Source: Bacteroidota bacterium | Lineage (GTDB): Bacteria > Bacteroidota > Ignavibacteria > SZUA-365 | DNA: 52,254 bases | Direction of reading: 5' to 3' | Assembly: GCA_014860565.1 (NCBI GenBank) | Contig: JACZJN010000091.1 | Location: 1 to 52,254 of the forward strand | Shown here: positions 17,756-25,443 of the stretch, in pieces | Numbering within the stretch: the stretch's first letter is position 1 | Layout of the letters: every line of letters begins with the position of its first letter | The notes under the pieces: model-generated | Databases searched by the model: none | What the model was told of the DNA's origin: nothing | Seen by the model: the letters and a program-made list of their open reading frames with translations, nothing else | Made by a program: the position numbers and the translations under genes

Positions 17756-18478
17756 ATGCCGCACGTTCGTGTCAAGGGCACCGACATCGAGTATCGCGTT
17801 CTGAAAACGCGCCTCAACCGCTATATCCGTTTGACCGTTTCGGGGAAGGACGGCGTGCGCGTTTCCGCGCCCTGGGGTGTTCCCGAGCGGGATCTGCATG
17901 CCATGGTACGCGAAAAGGGAGCATGGATTCTTGATCGGCTCGAACATTTCCGACAGCTCGAGTTGCAGCAGCCGCGCTGGACCTTCTCCGACGGGCAGCG
18001 CGTGCTGATCATGGGAGAATGGCGCACGCTGCGGATCATCAGTTGGGAATGGAACGCTGGGAAAGTGGCGCTCGAAGGCGGGGAGGTGATCATCCGGGTG
18101 CCGTTCCGTTTCCTGCGCGATGAAAAAGTACTGTCGCAGCTTTTTTACAAGTGGATCCGTCGCTGGGCCGAACAGGAGCTGCGCCGGCGCGTCGGTCTTT
18201 TCTCCGGACAGATGAAGCTTGCGCCTGCCCGGATCACCGTGCGCGCGCAGCGGAGCAAGTGGGGAAGCTGCAACGCGGAAGGGAACATCAACCTCAACAT
18301 GCGCCTCATGCTCGCGCCGCCCGAAGTCATCGATTACGTCGTCATCCACGAACTCGCGCATCTGCGTGAACTCAACCACTCGAAGCGCTTCTGGGCGCTT
18401 GTCGAGCAGCACTGTCCCGATTCGCGTACACAGAAAAACTGGCTGCGCGAACATACTTGGCTGCTCGAAATGTCGTAA
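17756..18478 (+). CDS. YgjP-like (DUF45/SprT-related) zinc metallopeptidase
   Basis: This 240-residue cytoplasmic protein carries the PF01863 signature: an N-terminal beta domain (RLNRYIRLTVSGKDGVRVSAP), the RSKWGSCNAEGNINLNMRL strand, and the gluzincin motif H198-E199-LA-H202 followed by H208 (VIHELAHLRELNHSKRFW). Zinc ligands and catalytic Glu are present. Family members are often near restriction systems or stand alone, and their substrate is not well defined. The start at 17756 is chosen because the frame upstream overlaps the methyltransferase and reads as non-protein. Probably co-transcribed with the methyltransferase. Confidence 0.88.
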   Translation: MPHVRVKGTDIEYRVLKTRLNRYIRLTVSGKDGVRVSAPWGVPERDLHAMVREKGAWILDRLEHFRQLELQQPRWTFSDGQRVLIMGEWRTLRIISWEWNAGKVALEGGEVIIRVPFRFLRDEKVLSQLFYKWIRRWAEQELRRRVGLFSGQMKLAPARITVRAQRSKWGSCNAEGNINLNMRLMLAPPEVIDYVVIHELAHLRELNHSKRFWALVEQHCPDSRTQKNWLREHTWLLEMS

Positions 18479-18623
18479 GGCTGCCGGAGCGGTTCGGCTG
18501 TCGCCATCATCCTGCCCGTGCTGTCGTGCCTTGTGGTGTACCGCATTCCGGGGTGAATCGCACGAAAAAAAATCGTAATTTCAATAATCGACTGAATCAA
18601 ACGTTCGCGGACCGCATCACACC

Positions 18624-19202
18624 ATGAGTACCGAAGAAGAAACGCAAATCATCGAGAAGGCGAAGCAGGGCGACCCCCGCGCCATCAGTAAACTGGTGGA
18701 TGAGTACGCTCCGGTGATCTTCCGTTTTTCCTATTCGATATGCCGCAACCAGGATCGCGCTGAGCATGCCACCCAGGAGACCTTCCTGAGCATTCTCAAG
18801 AAGCTCGATCAGTTTGACAACCGTTCGAAATTCTCGACCTGGTTGTACACGATCGTCTCGAATCATTGCCTGATGCTGGCGCGCAGCGAGAAAACGAGGC
18901 GTACGGTTTCCCTCGACGACGAGGAGAATACCATCCCGGAGATCCCCATCGACCACTGGCAGCACGACCCGGGGGCGGCAGTCGAAAGTGCGGATCTCAA
19001 AGAGCATCTCGACGCGGCGATCGACAAACTGGCCCCGGACTACAAAGTGATTTTCGTGCTGCGCGACATCGAAGGTCTGTCGACGGAGGAAGTCGCGAAC
19101 ATCACCAACCTGAGCATTCCCGCGGTGAAATCACGACTGCATCGGGCACGGGCCTTCCTGCGCAATGAACTGTCACCGATTTTCAGCGAGCAAGAATCAT
19201 GA
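18624..19202 (+). CDS. ECF-family RNA polymerase sigma factor
   Basis: This 192-residue sigma-70 family protein has region 2 at about 25-95 (DEYAPVIFRFSYSICRNQDRAEHATQETF, then FSTWLYTIVSNHCLMLAR) and region 4 at about 130-182 (VFVLRDIEGLSTEEVANITNLSIPAVKSRLHRARAFLR). An acidic linker of about 35 residues lies between them, and regions 1 and 3 are absent, as in ECF factors. Its stop overlaps the start of a small zinc anti-sigma gene by four bases (ATGA), the usual arrangement. The 145-bp upstream spacer has a poly-A stretch (about 18565) that may hold its promoter. The signal it responds to is not evident. Confidence 0.94.
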   Translation: MSTEEETQIIEKAKQGDPRAISKLVDEYAPVIFRFSYSICRNQDRAEHATQETFLSILKKLDQFDNRSKFSTWLYTIVSNHCLMLARSEKTRRTVSLDDEENTIPEIPIDHWQHDPGAAVESADLKEHLDAAIDKLAPDYKVIFVLRDIEGLSTEEVANITNLSIPAVKSRLHRARAFLRNELSPIFSEQES

Positions 19203-19450
19203 GCGAGCAGATACAGCACTTCCATTCCTGCCAGGAAGTCATGGATTACATTTGCGCCCAATTCGGCGACGATGAAAGCTCCGCACGCTGCCGCGAACTC
19301 CAGCAGCACCTCTCCAAATGTCCCGACTGCAGCAGCTACTGCGATTCCATTGAAAAGATGATCGGGCTTTACCGGGCCACCTCTCCCTGCTTCACCGAAG
19401 AAGCGCGCCGCACGCTGCTCGAGTCACTCGGCATCTCCGAGCGAGACTGA
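19199..19450 (+). CDS. Soluble zinc-binding anti-sigma factor (zf-HC2 type)
   Basis: This 83-residue protein has the ZAS signature H37-x3-C41-x2-C44 (HLSKCPDC), with further cysteines at 11, 19, 31 and 48 nearby. There is no transmembrane helix, so it would act in the cytoplasm and might sense redox or metal state directly, as RsrA-type anti-sigmas do. The four-base overlap with the sigma gene implies coupled translation and stoichiometric control. The assignment rests on the zinc motif plus position; overall similarity to characterised anti-sigmas cannot be judged here. Confidence 0.8.
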   Translation: MSEQIQHFHSCQEVMDYICAQFGDDESSARCRELQQHLSKCPDCSSYCDSIEKMIGLYRATSPCFTEEARRTLLESLGISERD

Positions 19451-19596
19451 ATCGTCCCCCCCTTTCCCTGCATCACACTGGTATCGATCGAGGTTCGCTG
19501 AACCGTTCGACGCGAAGCGTCCAGCGCCGCATTGGCTCGACAACGCAGTGCCTGCGCAGAAATTATTTCACATCGATTATAAAAGGATACAGCATC

Positions 19597-19983
19597 ATGC
19601 AGCTCGATTATACGAAGACCACCACCAAGCCGTTTGACGAAGTCGTGCAGGCGGTAGAGGAAGCGGCGATGAAGCGCAGCTTCCGTACGCTCCATATCCA
19701 TAACGTGCAGGCAACGCTGGCGGACAAGGGGTTTGAAATTCCCCACTACAGCATCATCGAGGTCTGCAACGCCGGTTTTGCCTACAAAGCCATCAGCGCA
19801 TATTCTCCCATCGGAATGATGCTGCCCTGCCGCATCGTGGTGTTCGAGGAAGCCGGTGTGAACAAGGTGATGCTCATGAAACCGACTCTTATGTCTGAAA
19901 TCATGCCGGAAGCCGAACTGGGGTCGCTGCCGCTGGATGTCGAGGAAATTCTCAAGCAGGTCGTCGACGAGGTCACCGCGTGA
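19597..19983 (+). CDS. DUF302 family protein
   Basis: This 128-residue cytoplasmic protein starts with LDYTKTTTKPFDEVVQAVEEAAMKRSFRTLHIHNV and continues with IIEVCNAGFAYKAISAYSPIGMMLPCRIVVFEEAG. That is the DUF302 (PF03625) pattern, an alpha/beta fold with a conserved strand reading NP-like or YSPIGMMLPC before the VVFEE strand. Function unknown in the family; it often occurs with redox or sulfur genes. A purine-rich GGATAC lies ten bases upstream of the ATG. Its stop overlaps the GTG start of the DUF6132 gene, and glutaredoxin and GroES genes follow, so a four-gene operon is likely. Confidence 0.85.
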   Translation: MQLDYTKTTTKPFDEVVQAVEEAAMKRSFRTLHIHNVQATLADKGFEIPHYSIIEVCNAGFAYKAISAYSPIGMMLPCRIVVFEEAGVNKVMLMKPTLMSEIMPEAELGSLPLDVEEILKQVVDEVTA

Positions 19984-20150
19984 TCGTCGTCTCCGTCATC
20001 GGAGCCGTCGTCGGCGGAGGGCTCGGCTGGTTGATCAGCAAGAACCTCAGCCGCTTCACGGGTACCTGTCCGATCATGTGCAACTCAAAAATCGCCGTGC
20101 CGTATTTCGCCTTTCTCGGAATGCTGATCGCGGCACAATACCTGGGATAG
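19980..20150 (+). CDS. Small DUF6132-like membrane protein (GTG start)
   Basis: This is a 56-residue product starting at GTG 19980, which overlaps the DUF302 stop as GTGA. It reads MIVVSVIGAVVGGGLGWL, then FTGTCPIMCNSKIAVPYFAF and LGMLIAAQYLG: two membrane helices with a central TGTCPI motif and a second Cys three residues on. TGTCPI followed by a small-residue helix is typical of DUF6132, short membrane proteins found near rhodanese, thioredoxin or YeeE genes. Codon use and the tight overlap on both sides (five bases to the glutaredoxin ATG) support a real gene. The cysteine pair suggests a thiol or metal role, which is inference. Confidence 0.78.
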   Translation: MIVVSVIGAVVGGGLGWLISKNLSRFTGTCPIMCNSKIAVPYFAFLGMLIAAQYLG

Positions 20151-20155
20151 AAATC

Positions 20156-20401
20156 ATGTCCGTACCCGCTCGCGTGGTCGTGTTCTCCACGCCCACCTGT
20201 CCGCATTGCGTCAACGTCAAGCGCTACCTGAAGGAAAAGGGCATCCGTTTCAAGGATGTGGATGTCAGCCGCGATTCCCATGCCGCCAGTGAAATGGTAC
20301 GCAAAACGGGGCAGCAGGGTGTTCCGCAACTGTGGATAAATAACCGTCCCGTGGTCGGTTTCGACCGCGCCAAAATCGATTCTTTACTCAACCTGAAATA
20401 G
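20156..20401 (+). CDS. Glutaredoxin family protein
   Basis: This 81-residue protein has a thioredoxin fold: strand VVVFSTPTC, the active site C15-P-H-C18, helix VNVKRYLKEKGI, strand RFKDVDVSRD, the cis-proline loop QGVPQLWINN, and GFDRAKIDSLL. It resembles NrdH/YruB-type glutaredoxins, which reduce disulfides in the cytoplasm; the exact reductant is not shown. The ATG at 20156 follows the DUF6132 stop closely. The upstream in-frame extension overlaps that gene and is rejected. Confidence 0.9.
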   Translation: MSVPARVVVFSTPTCPHCVNVKRYLKEKGIRFKDVDVSRDSHAASEMVRKTGQQGVPQLWINNRPVVGFDRAKIDSLLNLK

Positions 20402-20416
20402 TACTGGAGTACATCA

Positions 20417-20686
20417 ATGAACATCCAACCCATTGACGATCGCTTGCTCATCGAACGTGTGGAGCAGGGGGAGGAGAAGGTCGGCAGCATCATCATTCCC
20501 GACACCGCCAAGGAAAAGCCCCAGATGGGCGTCGTTTCCGCGGTCGGAACCGATGAAACCATGCAGGAAACCTTCAAGGTCGGCGACACCGTCCTCTTCG
20601 CGAAATTCGCCGGCGACGAACTCAAACACGACGGCAGGGAATACCTCATCCTCTCCCGTTCCGACGTTCTCGCGATCCTGCGGTAA
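20417..20686 (+). CDS. GroES-family co-chaperonin
   Basis: This 89-residue protein carries the GroES signature: IQPIDDRLLIERVEQGEEKVGSIIIPDTAKEKPQMGVV near the N-terminus, with the mobile loop (about residues 15-30), and GDTVLFAKFAGDELKHDGREYLILSRSDVLAIL at the end. It is slightly shorter than the usual 95-97 residues. No groEL follows, so either the chaperonin partner is elsewhere or this is a second, specialised copy placed in the DUF302/glutaredoxin operon. A UUCG-loop terminator lies 100 bases downstream. Confidence 0.92.
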   Translation: MNIQPIDDRLLIERVEQGEEKVGSIIIPDTAKEKPQMGVVSAVGTDETMQETFKVGDTVLFAKFAGDELKHDGREYLILSRSDVLAILR

Positions 20687-20762
20687 CGCCTTCCCCTTTG
20701 ATCATCCACATGTGCGATCACATATGTGCGGCATATTGCCTGGGTGATAATTTCATTCGAAA

Positions 20763-20815
20763 GGGGTATCACGGGATACCCCGTGAAAAGAGGGCCTTCG
20801 GGCCCTTCTTTTTTT
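20763..20815 (+). terminator. Two hairpins, the second a UUCG-loop intrinsic terminator
   Basis: The first hairpin is GGGGTATC-acgg-GATACCCC (20763-20782). The second is AGGGCC-TTCG-GGCCCT (20791-20806) followed at once by TCTTTTTTT, a textbook intrinsic terminator on the plus strand. It probably ends the DUF302-DUF6132-glutaredoxin-GroES transcript. In the 427-bp gene-free stretch 20687-21113 the other visible items are an AT-rich part (20930-21110) and a promoter-like site at 21027-21055. Confidence 0.82.
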
Positions 20816-21026
20816 GGGGCCGAATGCACGCCTAAACCGCACAGAAACAAGTACCTGGGACAGGCATTTCGAAGACTGACAGCGGGGAGGACCAAGGGAG
20901 GGGAAACTCCGATAAACCTTGAAAACAGCCCATTTTCGCAAATTATTTCTGCTTCCAGGGAACGCAAACAGTCGAGCAGGGGTTGCTGAAATAAAAGAAA
21001 AAATCGCAGAAATATTTTAAACGCTA

Positions 21027-21055
21027 TTGACAGAAATTCGGACATGTCTTAGCTT
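21027..21055 (+). promoter_or_regulatory. Candidate promoter of the respiratory supercluster
   Basis: A perfect TTGACA (21027-21032), a 17-base spacer and TAGCTT (21050-21055) lie about 60 bases upstream of the cytochrome c ATG. The same DNA also partly fits the Bacteroidota pattern (TTG, about 20 bases, TAnnTTTG-like TAGCTTGT). The surrounding AT-rich stretch supports a promoter. The transcription start is not shown. Confidence 0.5.
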
Positions 21056-21113
21056 GTTTTGATTCACGTTGTGAGTATTTCTTTTTCGGCATCACAAAAG
21101 GTCCTGAGCTTCC

Positions 21114-21689
21114 ATGAACAATTGTGACGACCTCTCCTCATGTTCTCCGAGAAGTATACTTGGTCTACATAAAACCTACCGGTCAACTCTTCTCGTTCTG
21201 ACCGCGGTGTTTCTGTTTTCCGGGTGCAACGCGTTTGTCCATGACGGCACGCCCCCGGAGTGGACCGATCCGGCTGGGACGCAGCAGGACGTCGCGACAA
21301 TCGCCGCCGGAAGCGGCGGGCCGGGTGCCGCGGTGTTCAACGGCAAATGCGCCGTGTGTCATCAGATGACGGGCAAGGGCATTCCGAACGTGTATCCGCC
21401 TCTTGCAGGTTCCGCGATCGCGACCGGCGACCCCGTGCTGCCGATCCGCATCGTGCTGCACGGGTTCAACGGGCCCATCGAACGCGGCGGAAACAAATTC
21501 AATGGCGTCATGCAGCCGTGGCAGAACGACCTCACCGATCAACAGATCGCCGATGTGCTGACCTTCGTCCGCTCCAGTTGGGGCAACGCGGCGGAGGCCG
21601 TGACCGCCGATCAGGTGAAGGAGCAGCGCACCGCCACTAAAGGCAAAATTGGCGCCTATACTGAAGAAGAACTCAAATCGTCTCTGTGA
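21114..21689 (+). CDS. Cytochrome c (class I) lipoprotein
   Basis: This 191-residue protein has a hydrophobic stretch TLLVLTAVFLFSGC that ends in a lipobox cysteine near residue 38, so it is probably a lipoprotein anchored on the periplasmic face. One heme site C79-AVC-H83 is followed by PPLAGSA and the axial Met in FNGVMQPWQNDLTDQQIADVLTFVRSSW, the class I cytochrome c pattern. It lies just upstream of coxII, whose product lacks a fused heme-c domain. It may be the separate electron donor to the CuA centre (inference). The signal region is unusually long before the hydrophobic core; no better start is visible. Confidence 0.9.
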   Translation: MNNCDDLSSCSPRSILGLHKTYRSTLLVLTAVFLFSGCNAFVHDGTPPEWTDPAGTQQDVATIAAGSGGPGAAVFNGKCAVCHQMTGKGIPNVYPPLAGSAIATGDPVLPIRIVLHGFNGPIERGGNKFNGVMQPWQNDLTDQQIADVLTFVRSSWGNAAEAVTADQVKEQRTATKGKIGAYTEEELKSSL

Positions 21690-21772
21690 CCACGGACAAT
21701 CAGCGATGAACCCGAACCGAGAAAACGTGAATCCGTACGCACCGAACGCATCCGAACCGAGGCACGATCACA

Positions 21773-22591
21773 ATGCTTGACTGGCTTCCTGAAAACGTCT
21801 CCGTATTTGGCGAAGGAGTGGATCACCTCTTTACACTGATCTACTACATCTCCGTAGCCATATTCATTCTCGTCAACGTTATCTACGTTGCCTTCATCAT
21901 CCGCTACCGGCGGAAGCGCAAGGGCGACCGTGCCTACTACTACCACGGCAATAACCTGCTCGAGTTTTCGTGGACGGCACTGCCGTTCGTGCTCTTCCTC
22001 TTTCTCGCCTTCTACAGCGACGGTATCTGGGAAAGCATCAAGTACTCGGACAAGACACCGAATCCGGATCTCGTCGTGGAAGTGATGGGACAGACGTACA
22101 TGTGGCACTTCCGCTATCCGGGCTCCGACGGCATCTTCGGCCGACGGGAAGCCCGGTTCATGGGAACCACCAATCCCTTCGGCATCGACCCGGACGACCC
22201 GAACGGGAAGGACGATTACACGACGATTAATAATCTGACCATTCCAGTGAATAAGACCGTACTCGTCCACCTTTCGTCCATGGACGTGATTCACAGCTTC
22301 TTCCTCCCCAACATGCGCGTCAAGCAGGACGCCGTGCCGGGACAGTGGGTGGACGTCTGGTTCAACAGCGTCAAGACCGGGAAATATGAAATCGCCTGCG
22401 CCGAACTCTGCGGCAGCGGGCATTATCTGATGCGCGCCGTGCTTGAAGTGAAATCGCAGAGTGCATTCGACGGCTGGTTAGACGAACAGTACGGCGGTCT
22501 CCTGGCCGCGCTCAACGCACCCTCCGCAGTTCCGGCCACGGCGCCGGCCGCGCAGGATCAGTCCGCCCCCGCGGCGTCCCCAACTCATTAA
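21773..22591 (+). CDS. ctaC: Cytochrome c oxidase subunit II
   Basis: This 272-residue protein has two N-terminal helices (about 20-43 and 63-84), then a periplasmic cupredoxin domain with the binuclear CuA centre: a first His in VIHSFFLPNMRVKQDAVPGQ and ligands C209, C213, H217 and M220 in CAELCGSGHYLM. There is no Cys lipobox and no C-terminal heme-c domain; the tail is an Ala/Pro-rich linker. An inserted segment with NPFGIDPDDPNGKDDY lies in the cupredoxin domain. Followed by subunit I after 14 bases. Confidence 0.95.
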   Translation: MLDWLPENVSVFGEGVDHLFTLIYYISVAIFILVNVIYVAFIIRYRRKRKGDRAYYYHGNNLLEFSWTALPFVLFLFLAFYSDGIWESIKYSDKTPNPDLVVEVMGQTYMWHFRYPGSDGIFGRREARFMGTTNPFGIDPDDPNGKDDYTTINNLTIPVNKTVLVHLSSMDVIHSFFLPNMRVKQDAVPGQWVDVWFNSVKTGKYEIACAELCGSGHYLMRAVLEVKSQSAFDGWLDEQYGGLLAALNAPSAVPATAPAAQDQSAPAASPTH

Positions 22592-22605
22592 GGTATCCCT
22601 GACTC

Positions 22606-24438
22606 ATGGAAGCAGTACTGAGCACTGAAAAGCATGCACTCGCGGGAGGACACGCGCACAGCGAGTCCTTCATCCGCCATTACATCTTTTCCACCGATCA
22701 CAAGATGATCGCCAAGCAGTTCATGTTCACCGCGATCTTCTTCCTGTTCATCGGCGGCGCGTTCGCGCTGTTCATCCGCTGGCAGCTCGCGTATCCCGGA
22801 CAGCCCATTCCCCTCATCGGGAAGTTGCTGCCCTCGACCTGGGTAAACGGCCAAGGCGCGGTCACCGCGGAATGGTACACGCAGCTGCTGACGATGCACG
22901 GTACGATCATGATTTTCGCCGTGATCATTCCGCTGCTCGTCGGGACCTTCGGAAACTTCGCCATCCCGCTGATGATCGGCGCTGACGACATGGCGTTTCC
23001 CTTTCTCAACATGGTCTCATTCTGGCTGTTCCCGCTCGCCGGCATCATCATGATGAGCGGCTTCTTCATGGAGGGCGGCATGGCCGCCGCCGGGTGGACC
23101 AGCTATCCACCGCTCAGCGCCATCGCATCCACCGGACAGACGCTCTGGATCGTCGCGCTGTTTCTCATCGGTTTCTCGTCCATTCTCGGTGGGGTGAATT
23201 ATATCACCACAATCCTCAACATGCGTGCGCCGGGAATGAAGATGTTTGACATGCCGATGACCGTCTGGGCCGTGTTCATCACCGCCATCATCATTACCAT
23301 CGGAACGCCGGTGCTTGCATCCGCGCTCTCGATGCTGTTCATGGATAATTTCCTCAGCACGAGCTTTTTCATGCCCGCGCATCTGACCGTCGCAACGCGC
23401 GATATGTCGCGTACCGCGGGCGGGGGACAGCCACTGCTCTGGCAGCATCTGTTCTGGTTCTATTCGCATCCCGCGGTCTACATCATGATTCTCCCCGGCA
23501 TGGGTGTGGTATCCGACGTCCTGGCGACCTTCTCGCGCAAGCCGCTCTATGGCTACAAGGCAATGGTGTTCGCGATCATCGCAATCGCGTTCCTCGGCAT
23601 CATCGTGTGGGGACATCACATGTTCCAGTCCGGCATGAATCCCTTGCTCGGCACGACCTTCATGGTTTCAACCATGGTCATCGCCGTCCCTTCGGCCATC
23701 AAGACGTTCAACTGGCTGGGCACCATGTGGCGCGGGAAAATGGAGTTCGTCACCCCGATGCTCAACGCCGTCGCCTTCGTTTCGATGTTCGTCATCGGCG
23801 GACTCAGCGGCATCTTCATGGCGTCGACGCCGGTGGATGTGTTCATCCACGACACCTACTTCATCGTCGGCCACATCCACTACGTGCTTTTCGGCGGCAG
23901 TCTGTTCGCGATCTTCGCGGGACTCCACTACTGGTTCCCCAAGATGAGCGGACGCATGTACAACGAGCGCCTCGGCAAGCTCCATTTCTGGATTACCTTC
24001 ATCAGCTTCAACTGCACGTTTTTCCCGATGCACATTCTCGGGATCGGCGGCATGATGCGCCGCATCTACGATCCGACAGTGTACGATTTCCTCAAGCCCT
24101 TCCAACCGATGAACGAGTTCATCACCATCAGCGCCATCGTCCTCGGTTTCGCGCAGTTCATTCTCGTCTACAACCTGCTGCACAGCTGGTTCTACGGCAA
24201 GAAGGCGAAGCGCAATCCCTGGCGTGCGAACACGCTGGAATGGCAGGCGCCGTCACCGCCGCCGCACGGAAATTTCGACACGGAGCTCCGCGTGTATCGC
24301 GGTCCGTATGAATATTCATCTCCCGATTCCGTGCAGGATTATCTGCCGCAGACCGTCTCGCCGGAGGAACTGCAGGAGCAGAACGAACGCCATCGGCAGA
24401 GACTCGCACAACAGGAACACGCACAACCCGTCGCGTAG
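22606..24438 (+). CDS. ctaD: Cytochrome c oxidase subunit I, A2-type (YSHP)
   Basis: This 610-residue catalytic subunit reduces oxygen and pumps protons. It has twelve or more helices. Heme a and heme a3/CuB ligands are visible: His in LTMHGTIMIF, the CuB His and cross-linked Tyr in FYSHPAVYIMILPG, paired His in VWGHHMFQSG, and His residues in FIVGHIHYVLFGG. Helix VI reads YSHPAVY rather than GHPEVY, the mark of the A2 subfamily (as in Thermus and Rhodothermus caa3), where Tyr-Ser replaces the Glu of the D-channel. The C-terminal 80 residues are hydrophilic, ending with HRQRLAQQEHAQPVA. Confidence 0.97.
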   Translation: MEAVLSTEKHALAGGHAHSESFIRHYIFSTDHKMIAKQFMFTAIFFLFIGGAFALFIRWQLAYPGQPIPLIGKLLPSTWVNGQGAVTAEWYTQLLTMHGTIMIFAVIIPLLVGTFGNFAIPLMIGADDMAFPFLNMVSFWLFPLAGIIMMSGFFMEGGMAAAGWTSYPPLSAIASTGQTLWIVALFLIGFSSILGGVNYITTILNMRAPGMKMFDMPMTVWAVFITAIIITIGTPVLASALSMLFMDNFLSTSFFMPAHLTVATRDMSRTAGGGQPLLWQHLFWFYSHPAVYIMILPGMGVVSDVLATFSRKPLYGYKAMVFAIIAIAFLGIIVWGHHMFQSGMNPLLGTTFMVSTMVIAVPSAIKTFNWLGTMWRGKMEFVTPMLNAVAFVSMFVIGGLSGIFMASTPVDVFIHDTYFIVGHIHYVLFGGSLFAIFAGLHYWFPKMSGRMYNERLGKLHFWITFISFNCTFFPMHILGIGGMMRRIYDPTVYDFLKPFQPMNEFITISAIVLGFAQFILVYNLLHSWFYGKKAKRNPWRANTLEWQAPSPPPHGNFDTELRVYRGPYEYSSPDSVQDYLPQTVSPEELQEQNERHRQRLAQQEHAQPVA

Positions 24439-24447
24439 GTAAACGAT

Positions 24448-25443
24448 ATGACACAGTTCCCGACAGGCACTCCTTCAACAACCGCCCAGCGCTGGCTCCA
24501 TCGCATCGCCATCGTGCTTGCGGTGGGCACCGTATTGCTCATCGCAAAAGGTGGCCTGGTGCACAGCGCAGGCGCCGGACTTTCGGTACCCGACTGGCCC
24601 ACGACCTATGGTGAAAACATGTTCACCTTCCCGGTGGAAAAATGGACGGGAGGCATCGTTTACGAACACGGTCATCGCCTGCTCGCCTCTGGCATCGGCA
24701 TGCTGATGATCGTCGTCGCGGTGATGGTGTGGATGGTGGACCGCCGTCGCTGGCTGCGCTGGCTGAGCATCGCCGCGCTCGGAGCGGTGATCGTGCAGGG
24801 CGTACTCGGGGGGATAACGGTGTTGATGCAGCTGCCGACCGCCGTCTCTGTCAGTCATGCGATGCTCGCACAGTCCTTTATGATCGCGACCATGCTCATC
24901 GCAGCCGCCACGGCGCGGGGCTGGAAGCAGACGAAGCTGCCCGCGCCGGTCAGCGCGGACAGGGGACTGCAGAAGCTGCTGCTGGCGACCGTCGTCTTCA
25001 CCTTCGTGCAGATTCTTCTCGGCGCCATTACGCGCCATACCTACAGCGGTCCGGCTATCATCGACTTTCCGCTCAACAACGGGAAGGTGATTCCTGACTT
25101 CGTGAATTTCGGTGTCGCCATCCAGTTCGCCCACCGCGTGGGTGCGATGATTCTCTCGGTACTGATCTTCGTGCAGGGCATCCGCATCCTGCGCAACAGG
25201 GAACTCGCGGTACTGCGCACACCCGCGCTGCTGGCGATGATCATGGTGACGGTGCAGTTCCTTCTCGGCGCGACGGTGATCTGGACGCGCGAGGCCATCG
25301 TACCGAATACGCTCCATGTCATGGGCGGCGCAATGACATTCGCCGTCGTCTTTCTCACGTACGCACGCAGCGTGCATTTCTATCGATTTTCCGCTTCGCG
25401 TGAAAGCGCCGAGCACATTCAATTCCAGGGCATCAAGGCATGA
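24448..25443 (+). CDS. ctaA: Heme A synthase (COX15/CtaA)
   Basis: This 331-residue integral membrane protein oxidises the C8 methyl of heme O to the formyl group of heme A. It has eight predicted helices in two repeats. Conserved His positions appear in GGIVYEHGHRLLASGIG, AVSVSHAMLAQS, IQFAHRVGAMILSVL and NTLHVMGGAMTF, the four-histidine pattern of the family. It begins nine bases after ctaD and overlaps ctaB by four bases, so it is made together with the oxidase. Confidence 0.94.
   Translation: MTQFPTGTPSTTAQRWLHRIAIVLAVGTVLLIAKGGLVHSAGAGLSVPDWPTTYGENMFTFPVEKWTGGIVYEHGHRLLASGIGMLMIVVAVMVWMVDRRRWLRWLSIAALGAVIVQGVLGGITVLMQLPTAVSVSHAMLAQSFMIATMLIAAATARGWKQTKLPAPVSADRGLQKLLLATVVFTFVQILLGAITRHTYSGPAIIDFPLNNGKVIPDFVNFGVAIQFAHRVGAMILSVLIFVQGIRILRNRELAVLRTPALLAMIMVTVQFLLGATVIWTREAIVPNTLHVMGGAMTFAVVFLTYARSVHFYRFSASRESAEHIQFQGIKA

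Noticed and set aside
20726-20989. Small plus-strand frame in the gap between GroES and the cytochrome c gene
   Set aside because: It runs through two hairpins including an intrinsic terminator, and the peptide has no recognisable feature.
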